A stretch of DNA of 52,222 nucleotides from an uncultured Lachnospiraceae bacterium. Lineage in GTDB: Bacteria > Bacillota > Clostridia > Lachnospirales > Lachnospiraceae. Positions within the stretch are counted from its first letter, which is position 1. Every line of letters starts with the position of its first letter. The notes beneath the pieces were generated by a model. That model was not told the DNA's origin. It did not search any database and saw only the letters and a program-made list of their open reading frames with translations. Positions 42,981 through 50,023 of this stretch are shown here, piece after piece. A program made the position numbers and the translations under genes. The stretch lies in contig CANQUA010000013.1 in assembly GCA_947626915.1 (NCBI GenBank), forward strand, positions 1 through 52,222, read 5' to 3'.

Positions 42981-43094
42981 AAAATGCGCGGCGAAAGGAA
43001 CGTTCCTGCCGGCGCATGAAGAAAAGAACTGCCGCGCCGTTGCCGGTTGTCCGGGCTGAAAATGTCGGTTCCGGGCGGGAGAGGAGAACAGATC

Positions 43095-43850
43095 ATGAAA
43101 AAGCTGATTTCATGGAACGTAAACGGCCTGCGCGCCTGCGTGGGCAAAGGATTCCTGGAGTATGTAAAGGAAGCGGACGCGGATGTATTCTGCATCCAGG
43201 AGAGCAAACTGCAGGCGGGGCAGATCGACCTGCCGCTGGACGGGTATCATCAATATTGGAACTACGCGGAGAAGAAAGGCTATTCGGGGACTGCGCTTTT
43301 TTCCAAAGAGGAGCCGCTGTCTGTGAGTTACGGCATTGGGATCGGGGAGCACGATCATGAGGGCCGCGTGATCACGGCGGAGTATGAGGAATATTATGTA
43401 GTGACCTGCTATACGCCCAATTCCCAGGACGGCCTGACCCGGCTTCCCTACCGGATGGAGTGGGAGGACGCGTTTTTGGGATATCTGAAAGGGCTGGAGC
43501 AGAAAAAGCCGGTGATCTTCTGCGGGGACCTCAATGTGGCCCACCGGGAGATCGATCTGAAGAATCCGAAGAGCAACCGCAATAACGCCGGGTTCACGGA
43601 CCAGGAACGGGAGAAATTCACCCGGCTTCTGGAGGCGGGCTTTATCGATACGTACCGCTATTTTTATCCGGATCAGACAGGTATTTATTCCTGGTGGTCC
43701 TACCGTTTTAAGGCCAGGGAGAAGAACGCCGGGTGGCGCATCGATTATTTCTGCGTGTCGGAGAGCCTGAAGGACCGGCTGGTCAGCGCCGCGATCCATA
43801 CGGAGGTCATGGGTTCCGACCACTGTCCGGTGGAGTTGGTGATCCGGTGA
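43095..43850 (+). CDS. xth: Exodeoxyribonuclease III
   Basis: A 251-residue DNA repair enzyme that cuts at abasic sites and removes 3' blocks. The ATG at 43095 follows ggagaggaga; an upstream in-frame ATG at 43047 has no site. Motifs: [15 protein letters not shown], metal-binding E in [25 protein letters not shown], catalytic [16 protein letters not shown], the NAGFTDQER loop, WWSYRF and WRIDYFCVS, and the final GSDHCPVEL. All catalytic residues of the family are present and the length is typical. Confidence 0.96.
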   Translation: MKKLISWNVNGLRACVGKGFLEYVKEADADVFCIQESKLQAGQIDLPLDGYHQYWNYAEKKGYSGTALFSKEEPLSVSYGIGIGEHDHEGRVITAEYEEYYVVTCYTPNSQDGLTRLPYRMEWEDAFLGYLKGLEQKKPVIFCGDLNVAHREIDLKNPKSNRNNAGFTDQEREKFTRLLEAGFIDTYRYFYPDQTGIYSWWSYRFKAREKNAGWRIDYFCVSESLKDRLVSAAIHTEVMGSDHCPVELVIR

Positions 43851-44110
43851 CGGACGGAACTGGAAAATCGAACCGGGGACGGACGCCGGGAGAGAAGCGT
43901 GGGCGCAGGTGAAGCTTGGCGCAGGTTGGAACCCGCAGCCGTGAAAGGTTGGCGAAATGAGGACTCTGTGGCCGTGAAAGATTGGCACAGGCCAGTCCGG
44001 AAGATCCGCAAGAAGCGGCACGGGCCAGAAGGCAGCCTGCAAAAGATAAAAAGAGCAGCGCCCGCAGGAAACATTTGCGCGGCGCAGCAGCGATCAGGAG
44101 GGATCGGACC
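43851..44110. other. Gap with degenerate short repeats before glf
   Basis: No gene. Contains two copies of a gccgtgaaag.ttggc motif (about 43939 and 43969) and other cgcag/ttgg-like echoes, a GC-rich minor repeat. The ribosome site of glf (aggaggg) lies at the end. Confidence 0.4.
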
Positions 44111-45211
44111 ATGAAACATTACGATTACGTCATCATCGGGGCGGGACTGTTCGCCGGCGTGTGGGCTTACAAGGCCAGGCAGCGGGGGAAGACCTGCCTG
44201 GTGATCGAGAAGCGCGGCCATATGGGCGGCAATATTTACTGCGAGGAGGCGGAGGGCATCCACGTCCACAAATACGGCGCGCACATTTTCCATACCAGCG
44301 ACCGCCGCGTGTGGGAGTTCGTCAATTCATTGGCTGAGTTCAACCGCTATACCAACAGCCCGGTGGCCAATTATAAGGGCGAGATGTATAACATGCCGTT
44401 CAACATGAACACGTTCAGCAAGATGTGGGGCATTTCCACGCCGCAGCAGGCTAAGGAGATCATCGAGGCGCAGCGGGGCAGCGTGTCCGGGGAGCCGAAG
44501 AACCTGGAGGAGCAGGCCATCCGCCTGGTGGGCCGGGACATTTATGAAAAGCTGGTCAAAGGCTACACGGAGAAGCAGTGGGGCCGCGACTGCCGGGACC
44601 TGCCCGCTTTTATCATCAAGCGTCTGCCGGTCCGCTACACGTACGACAATAATTATTTCAACGACCTGTACCAGGGCATTCCCATCGGCGGCTACAATGT
44701 GATCGTGGACAAGCTGTTTGCGGGCTGCGATGTGGAGCTGGGCGCGGATTATCTGGAGAACCGGGAGAAATACGACGCGATGGGAGATACGGTCGTCTAT
44801 ACCGGAACCATTGATTCCTATTATGATTACCGTTTTGGCAGGCTGGAGTACCGGAGTCTGCGGTTCGAGTCGGAGATCCTGGATACGGAGAATTATCAGG
44901 GGGTGGCCGTGGTCAATTATACCGACCGGGAGACGCCCTATACCCGCGTCATCGAGCACAAGCATTTCGAGTTTGGGACGCAGCCGAAGACGGTTATTAC
45001 CCGCGAGTATCCGGCCGCCTGGCGGGAGGGGATGGAACCTTATTATCCGGTCAACGACGCCCGCAACCAGGAATTATACGCGAAATACGCCGCCCTGGCC
45101 GCGGAGGAAGAGCGGGTGGTCTTCGGCGGCCGCCTGGCGGAATATAAATATTACGATATGGACAAGGTGATCGGGTCGGCGCTGAGCCGGGCGGAGGCCT
45201 GCGGGCTGTAG
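44111..45211 (+). CDS. glf: UDP-galactopyranose mutase
   Basis: A 366-residue flavoenzyme that converts UDP-galactopyranose to UDP-galactofuranose, the donor of galactofuranose for surface polysaccharide. The FAD motif is YVIIGAGLFAGVWAYKA, followed by the family's GGNIYCE, HKYGAHIFHT and NRYTNSPVANYKGE. The conserved arginine and KQWGRDCRDLP are present, as is YTGTIDSYYDYRFGRLEYRS. The ATG at 44111 follows aggaggg at 8 bases. It is the first gene of the sugar cluster to 49825. Confidence 0.95.
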   Translation: MKHYDYVIIGAGLFAGVWAYKARQRGKTCLVIEKRGHMGGNIYCEEAEGIHVHKYGAHIFHTSDRRVWEFVNSLAEFNRYTNSPVANYKGEMYNMPFNMNTFSKMWGISTPQQAKEIIEAQRGSVSGEPKNLEEQAIRLVGRDIYEKLVKGYTEKQWGRDCRDLPAFIIKRLPVRYTYDNNYFNDLYQGIPIGGYNVIVDKLFAGCDVELGADYLENREKYDAMGDTVVYTGTIDSYYDYRFGRLEYRSLRFESEILDTENYQGVAVVNYTDRETPYTRVIEHKHFEFGTQPKTVITREYPAAWREGMEPYYPVNDARNQELYAKYAALAAEEERVVFGGRLAEYKYYDMDKVIGSALSRAEACGL

Positions 45212-45262
45212 CGCGCGGCTGCAGGCGGAATTTGCGGATATCAGTAAGTTCGGAGGGCTGAC

Positions 45263-46246
45263 ATGAATATTGTGTATGCGTCCAATGATGGATATGTCCG
45301 CCATCTGGCGGTGTCCATGCTTTCCCTGTTTGACCGGAACCGCCGGGCCAGAGAGATCCTGGTTTACGTGATTTCCATGGGGATCAGCGGGGAAAATCAG
45401 GAAAAGCTTCAGTCCATTGCCGCGCAGTATGGCCGGACGCTTCGGTTTGTGGAGCTGGAGAATGTGGAAGGTCAGTTTGACTATAAGATTCACACCGGCG
45501 GATTCGATGTCAGCACCATGGCGCGGCTGTTCCTTGGCAGTTTTTTGCCGCCGGGCGTTGACCGGGTTTTGTATCTGGACTGTGATACGGTAGTGGCGCA
45601 GCCTCTCTGGGCGCTGTGGCGGACCGATCTGCAGGGGCATATGCTGGGGGCGGTCATGGAGCCTACGATTTATGAGGCGGTAAAGCAGGAGATCGGGCTG
45701 CGGCCGAAGGATTTTTACGTAAACGCCGGCGTGCTTCTGATTGATCTGAAACGCTGGCGCAGGTCCGGCGCGGAGGAACGTTTCCTGGATTTTTACAGGG
45801 AAAAGGGAGGCAATTTGTTTGCCTGCGACCAGGATATCCTGAACGGCGTGCTGCGGGGGGACATTCTGCCGCTGCCGCCGAAGTATAATTTCTTCCCCAA
45901 TTACCGGTATTTCGGTTACCGGGATCTGGTCAAACATGCGCCATCGTACGCGGCGGTCAGCGAAACAGAGTTTCAGGAGTCCAAACGGCATCCGGTCATT
46001 ATTCACTATGCCGGGGACGAGAGACCCTGGATCGCCGGCAGCCGGAACCATTACCGGAAGCCCTATGAACATTATCTGGCCATGACGCCCTGGGCCGGTA
46101 CGCCGAAGGAGAAAGGCCGGGAAAAATATATGTTCCTGTACCATATGATGGAGTATGCGACCGTGGTCTGCCCGGGGTTCCGGTGGCTGATCAGCCGGCA
46201 TTTCGGCATGAGGGCCGTAAACGCCCGGGGGAAAAAATCGAAATAG
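45263..46246 (+). CDS. Glycosyltransferase family 8
   Basis: A 327-residue retaining glycosyltransferase of the GT8 (LgtC/gspA) type, using a UDP-sugar, often UDP-galactose or UDP-glucose. It starts MNIVYASNDGYVRHLAVSM, has the DXD metal site in RVLYLDCDTVVAQPL, and the acceptor-side motif FYVNAGVLLIDLKRWR followed by DQDILNGVLRG and the conserved His pair region IIHYAGDERPW. No membrane segment; acts on the cytoplasmic side. The ATG follows ggaggg. In the cluster it adds a sugar to the growing repeat unit. Confidence 0.93.
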   Translation: MNIVYASNDGYVRHLAVSMLSLFDRNRRAREILVYVISMGISGENQEKLQSIAAQYGRTLRFVELENVEGQFDYKIHTGGFDVSTMARLFLGSFLPPGVDRVLYLDCDTVVAQPLWALWRTDLQGHMLGAVMEPTIYEAVKQEIGLRPKDFYVNAGVLLIDLKRWRRSGAEERFLDFYREKGGNLFACDQDILNGVLRGDILPLPPKYNFFPNYRYFGYRDLVKHAPSYAAVSETEFQESKRHPVIIHYAGDERPWIAGSRNHYRKPYEHYLAMTPWAGTPKEKGREKYMFLYHMMEYATVVCPGFRWLISRHFGMRAVNARGKKSK

Positions 46247-46272
46247 GGAGCCGGGCGGCGGAGGTGAAACGG

Positions 46273-47454
46273 ATGGAGCAGATAACCGTGCTTTTGGCGG
46301 CGTATAACGGGGAAAATTATATCGCGGAGCAGCTGGATTCCATATTGGAGCAGAGCGTGCCGGAAGTCCAAATCCTGGTGTCGGACGACGGTTCCACGGA
46401 CAGGACCCCGGAAATCCTGCAGGAGTACCAGGAGAGGTATCCGGAGCGGATCCGGCGGCGGGACCGGGAGAAGGGGCGGGCCGGGGAGCCGCAAACCGGA
46501 GACGGGAGCCGGGAGAGGGAGCGAACCGGAGAATCGCAAACTGGAAACGGAGTCCGGGAGAGGGAACGAACCGGGGAGCCGCAAACCGGAGACGGGAGCC
46601 GGGAAAGGGAGCGAACCGGGTTGCCGCAAACCGGAATCGAAAGCCGGAGCGCCGCCCGCCCGGCCATGGTCCGGGAACCGGACATGCCGGCCGCGGCCCG
46701 GAATTTTTTCTGGCTGCTGTCCCAGGCGGAAGGGGATTATCTGCTGTTCAGCGACCAGGACGATGTGTGGAAGCAGGACAAGGTGGAAAAACTCCTGGAG
46801 CGGATGAAAGAGACCGAGGGAAACGGCCCCTGCCTGGTCTTTTCCGATATGGAAGTGACGGACCGGGAACTGCGGCAGATTTCTCCCAGCTTTTTTGCGT
46901 ACAGCCGCTGCAATCCGGACCGCCTGTCGCTGCCGGAGCTTTTGGTGGAGAATCCCGTGACCGGCGGGGCGCTGATGATGAACCGTGCGCTGGCCCGTGT
47001 GGCAGGGAGGACCCCGCGGATCTGCTTTATGCACGACTGGTGGGCCGCGCTCTGTGCGGTCTGTTTCGGACGGATCTCGTGCCTGCGGGAATCGCTGTCC
47101 CTCTACCGCCAGCATGAAAACAACGTGCTGGGAGCCATGCGGACAGGAGGGGCTGAAGATTTGGCCCGGAGACTGGCGCGCCAGCAGCAGGTCAGGGAGA
47201 ATTACCGCCTGATGTTCGGGCAGGCCGGGGCGTTTCTGGAAATGTACGGGGATCGTCTGGAGGACGGGCAGCGGGCAGTGTTCGAGGCGTATCTGGCGCT
47301 GCCGTCGGAATCGCCTGCGGAACGGTTCGCAAATATCCGCCGGAACCATTTTTACAAGAGTTCCAGGCTGCAGACGCTGGCCCAGTGTTTGACGATTCCG
47401 GGAAGGATGGATGGAGAAAACGATGACGATTGCCTGCGTGATACTCAATTATAA
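46273..47454 (+). CDS. Glycosyltransferase family 2 with an inserted repeat
   Basis: A 393-residue inverting glycosyltransferase. ATG at 46273 follows ggaggtga. The GT-A start is VLLAAYNGENYIAEQLDSIL, QILVSDDGSTDRTPEIL, then NFFWLLSQAEGDYLLFSDQDDVWKQDK. Between them, around residues 67-137, sits a low-complexity region of about 65 residues built of 15-residue repeats (RERERTGEPQTGDGS type) where relatives have a short loop. The catalytic region FMHDWWAALCAVCFG is intact, so the insertion probably loops out. The underlying DNA is a 45-bp minisatellite (see repeat). Its end overlaps the next GT2 gene by 44 bases. Confidence 0.9.
   Translation: MEQITVLLAAYNGENYIAEQLDSILEQSVPEVQILVSDDGSTDRTPEILQEYQERYPERIRRRDREKGRAGEPQTGDGSRERERTGESQTGNGVRERERTGEPQTGDGSRERERTGLPQTGIESRSAARPAMVREPDMPAAARNFFWLLSQAEGDYLLFSDQDDVWKQDKVEKLLERMKETEGNGPCLVFSDMEVTDRELRQISPSFFAYSRCNPDRLSLPELLVENPVTGGALMMNRALARVAGRTPRICFMHDWWAALCAVCFGRISCLRESLSLYRQHENNVLGAMRTGGAEDLARRLARQQQVRENYRLMFGQAGAFLEMYGDRLEDGQRAVFEAYLALPSESPAERFANIRRNHFYKSSRLQTLAQCLTIPGRMDGENDDDCLRDTQL
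46485..46640 (+). repeat. 45-bp in-frame tandem repeat inside the GT2 gene
   Basis: Units at 46485-46529, 46530-46574 and 46575-46619, plus a partial unit to about 46640, each starting gga(g/a).cgcaaac.gg and ending ga(g)gg(a)gcgaaccgg. The unit length is divisible by three, so copy-number change keeps the frame. Confidence 0.9.
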
Positions 47455-48331
47455 CGATGCGGAGACGACAGAGCGGCTGGTATCGGAGATCCGCGGCTAC
47501 GCCTGCTTCAGCCGCATCCTGCTGGTGGACAATGCTTCGACCGACGATTCCCTTGTGCGGCTGAACCGGCTGCGGGGCGGGAACGTAGAGGTCCTGGCTG
47601 CGGAGAAAAACGGCGGCTACGGAGCCGGGAATAATCTGGGCGTCCGCTATGCGGTGGAGCGCTGCGGTGCGACGCATGTGCTGATCGCCAATCCGGACGT
47701 ATCGTTTTCCGAGGCCTGCGTCAGAAAGCTGGCCCGTATTTTCAGGAATCATCCCCGGGTGGGAGTGGCTGCGGCCAGAATGGAGGATCCGGGATTTGGA
47801 CCGTTCCCCAACGGATGGCGTCTCCACGGCCTGATCGGGGAACTGCTTTTCATGGGACCGGTCAGCCGGCGTTTATGGAAGCCGCTTTTGTATTACCCGG
47901 CGTCTTACCTGCGGGGGAAAAAGGCCGTGTCCGTGGGCGCGGTTCACGGGTCCATGCTGATGACGGCGGGGGAAGCGTTTCTGGCGTGCGGCGGTTACGA
48001 TGAATCGATCTTCCTTTATCAGGAGGAGATGGTTCTCGGGCAGAGGATGAAGGCTGCCGGGTACGGGAGCGTCCTTCTGCTGACGGACTCCTATCGGCAC
48101 CTGCATTCGGTCTCGATCAGCAAATCCATTCAGGACGAGATGGCGCGGCAGAGCCTGAGGGAGCAGAGCGTGCTTTATTATCTGGAGCATTATCTGGGGG
48201 CCGGAGCGCTCGGAAAAGGACTGGCGCGCGCCTGGTTTTTGGGGATACGCTTGGAGGTGCGGATCTTCCGGGGGCTGCGCGCGGGATATCATGCCCTGCG
48301 AAAAATGCGGAAAGCTCCGGCCGGCAGTTAG
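47411..48331 (+). CDS. Glycosyltransferase family 2 (rhamnosyltransferase-like)
   Basis: A 306-residue glycosyltransferase similar to WbbL/RfbF-type enzymes. Motifs: ACVILNYNDAETTERL, ILLVDNASTDDSL, LAAEKNGGYGAGNNLGVRYA, HVLIANPDVSFSE, the VGAVHGSMLMTAGEAF acceptor region and YDESIFLYQEEMVLGQR. The chosen ATG at 47411 overlaps the previous gene; an ATG at 47423 also has a plausible site (ggaga). Likely transfers a deoxyhexose or hexose to the polysaccharide unit. Confidence 0.9.
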   Translation: MEKTMTIACVILNYNDAETTERLVSEIRGYACFSRILLVDNASTDDSLVRLNRLRGGNVEVLAAEKNGGYGAGNNLGVRYAVERCGATHVLIANPDVSFSEACVRKLARIFRNHPRVGVAAARMEDPGFGPFPNGWRLHGLIGELLFMGPVSRRLWKPLLYYPASYLRGKKAVSVGAVHGSMLMTAGEAFLACGGYDESIFLYQEEMVLGQRMKAAGYGSVLLLTDSYRHLHSVSISKSIQDEMARQSLREQSVLYYLEHYLGAGALGKGLARAWFLGIRLEVRIFRGLRAGYHALRKMRKAPAGS

Positions 48332-48364
48332 AAGAACCGGTGAAGAAAGAGAACGGGAAAAGTT

Positions 48365-49825
48365 ATGGCGGCAGAAACAGAGATGAAGAAAAAGATCGTG
48401 AAAGGGCTCTTCTGGAAAATACTGGAGAACGGCGGGGCCCAGGGGATACAGTTCGTAGTGGCGATCCTGCTGGCGCGGCTTCTGTCCCCGGCGGAATACG
48501 GCCTGGTAGGCATCGTGATGATCTTTATCACCATCGCCAATGTGATCGTGCAGAACGGGTTCAGCACGGCGCTGATCCAGAAAAAGGATTCGGATGAGAC
48601 GGATTTTTCATCGGTCTTTTATTTTGGTCTGGCTGCGGCCGCCGTGATGTATGGAGTTCTTTACGCGGCCGCCCCGGCAGTCGGGCGTTTTTATAACAAT
48701 GGAGCCCTGATACCGGTTCTCCGGGCGCTGGGCTTCGTGCTGTTTCCCGGCTCCGTCATATCGGTGCAGACGGCGTATGTGTCCCGGAAAATGGAATTCG
48801 GCGGGCTTTTTGCCTCGACAATGGCGGCGGTGATCGTTTCCGGCGCCGTCAGCATTGCGATGGCGTACCGCGGGTTCGGCGCGTGGGCTATGGTGGGACA
48901 GCAGATCGCCTATTATCTGACGCTGATGGTCGTATTATTTCTGGCGGTCAGCTGGAAACCGCGCCTGCTGTTTTCCTTCCGCCGGATCCGCAGGCTGCTG
49001 GCCTTTGGCTGGAAGCTTTTGACGGCCGCGCTGATCGACACGCTGTTCAGCAATTTGTACGGCCTGATCATGGGCAAGATTTACAATGAAGAGCTTCTGG
49101 GCGCGTATAACCGGGGGGACCAGTTCCCGAAACTGATCGTCAATAATCTGGGCGCGGCGATCCAGGCCGTGCTGCTGCCGGCGTTTTCCTCCAGGCAGGA
49201 GGACATGGCCCAGGTGCGGGAAATGGTGCGCCAGGCAATTCGCATCAGTTCCTTCCTGGTGCTTCCGATGCTGTATGGACTGCTGGCGGTGGCGGATACC
49301 CTGGTGCTGGTGCTTCTGGGAGAAAAATGGCTGGTATGCGTGCCGTACCTGCGGATCATGTGCGTGGCGTATTCTTTCTGGCCGGTCCATATCACGAATC
49401 TCCAGGCGATCAACGCGCTGGGCCGGAGCGACGTGTTCCTGAAGCTGGAAATAATCAAAAAAACGATAAGTCTGCTGGGACTGGCGGTCGGCGTCCATTT
49501 CGGCCCCGTCATCATGGTATCGATCAAGGCGGGGATCGATTTCTGCTGCGTCTTCATCAACGCCTGGCCTAACCGGCAGCTGCTGGGCTACGGGATCCGC
49601 AGCCAGTGGGGCGATCTGCTGCCGCCCATGCTTTTGTCGATCGCCATGTGCGCGGCGGTCCGGACCCTGGCGTCTGTGCTGCCCGGCGGCGCGCTTTTGA
49701 GACTGGTTCTGCAGATCCTGGCGGGGGCGGCGATCTATACAGGCGGCGCGGCGCTGTTTCATATGGCCGGCTTCCGGTACCTGACCGGCGTTGTCCGGGA
49801 ATGGAAACGGAGCAAGACCTCTTAA
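48365..49825 (+). CDS. Polysaccharide flippase (Wzx-type, MOP family)
   Basis: A 486-residue membrane protein with about 12-14 hydrophobic segments, the flippase that moves lipid-linked sugar units across the membrane. It starts with a short basic region (KKKIVKGLFWKI), has the family's GVQFVVAILLARLLSPAEYG-like entry (here GIQFVVAILLARLLSPAEYGLVG), TALIQKKDSDETDFSSVFYF, the GIKIYNEELLGAYNRGDQFP-like middle (here IMGKIYNEELLGAYNRGDQ) and conserved Pro/Gly in AIQAVLLPAFSSRQED. The start ATG at 48365 has a weak gggaaaa site. It follows the glycosyltransferases, so this cluster likely makes a heteropolysaccharide with galactofuranose; initiating transferase and polymerase are not in the window. 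Confidence 0.92.
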   Translation: MAAETEMKKKIVKGLFWKILENGGAQGIQFVVAILLARLLSPAEYGLVGIVMIFITIANVIVQNGFSTALIQKKDSDETDFSSVFYFGLAAAAVMYGVLYAAAPAVGRFYNNGALIPVLRALGFVLFPGSVISVQTAYVSRKMEFGGLFASTMAAVIVSGAVSIAMAYRGFGAWAMVGQQIAYYLTLMVVLFLAVSWKPRLLFSFRRIRRLLAFGWKLLTAALIDTLFSNLYGLIMGKIYNEELLGAYNRGDQFPKLIVNNLGAAIQAVLLPAFSSRQEDMAQVREMVRQAIRISSFLVLPMLYGLLAVADTLVLVLLGEKWLVCVPYLRIMCVAYSFWPVHITNLQAINALGRSDVFLKLEIIKKTISLLGLAVGVHFGPVIMVSIKAGIDFCCVFINAWPNRQLLGYGIRSQWGDLLPPMLLSIAMCAAVRTLASVLPGGALLRLVLQILAGAAIYTGGAALFHMAGFRYLTGVVREWKRSKTS

Positions 49826-49903
49826 TAAAAATATGTGTTGACAGGAAAGCGGGTACCGGCGTTCGCTTCATCAAATTTGCTTTATCAATGGTGAAAGTTT
49901 AGG

Positions 49904-49931
49904 TTGACGAAAGCGCGGGGGGGTATATACT
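49904..49931 (+). promoter_or_regulatory. Promoter of the giant repeat protein gene
   Basis: TTGACG (49904-49909), 16-base spacer, TATACT (49926-49931). The spacer contains a run of G. The 5' leader to the ATG is about 85 bases. Confidence 0.65.
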
Positions 49932-50023
49932 AAAGCCATAAAATTTGGAAACAGACGTCGCATATGGATTTGCGTGGAACGACTGACAGATAGCCGTCTG
50001 GGAACCTGAAAGGAGCAAATACG

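Noticed and set aside
46620-46640. LPQTG sortase motif in the GT2 protein
   Set aside because: The string LPQTG appears in the inserted repeat, but the protein has no signal peptide, no following hydrophobic segment and is a cytoplasmic enzyme; it is a chance result of the repeat.
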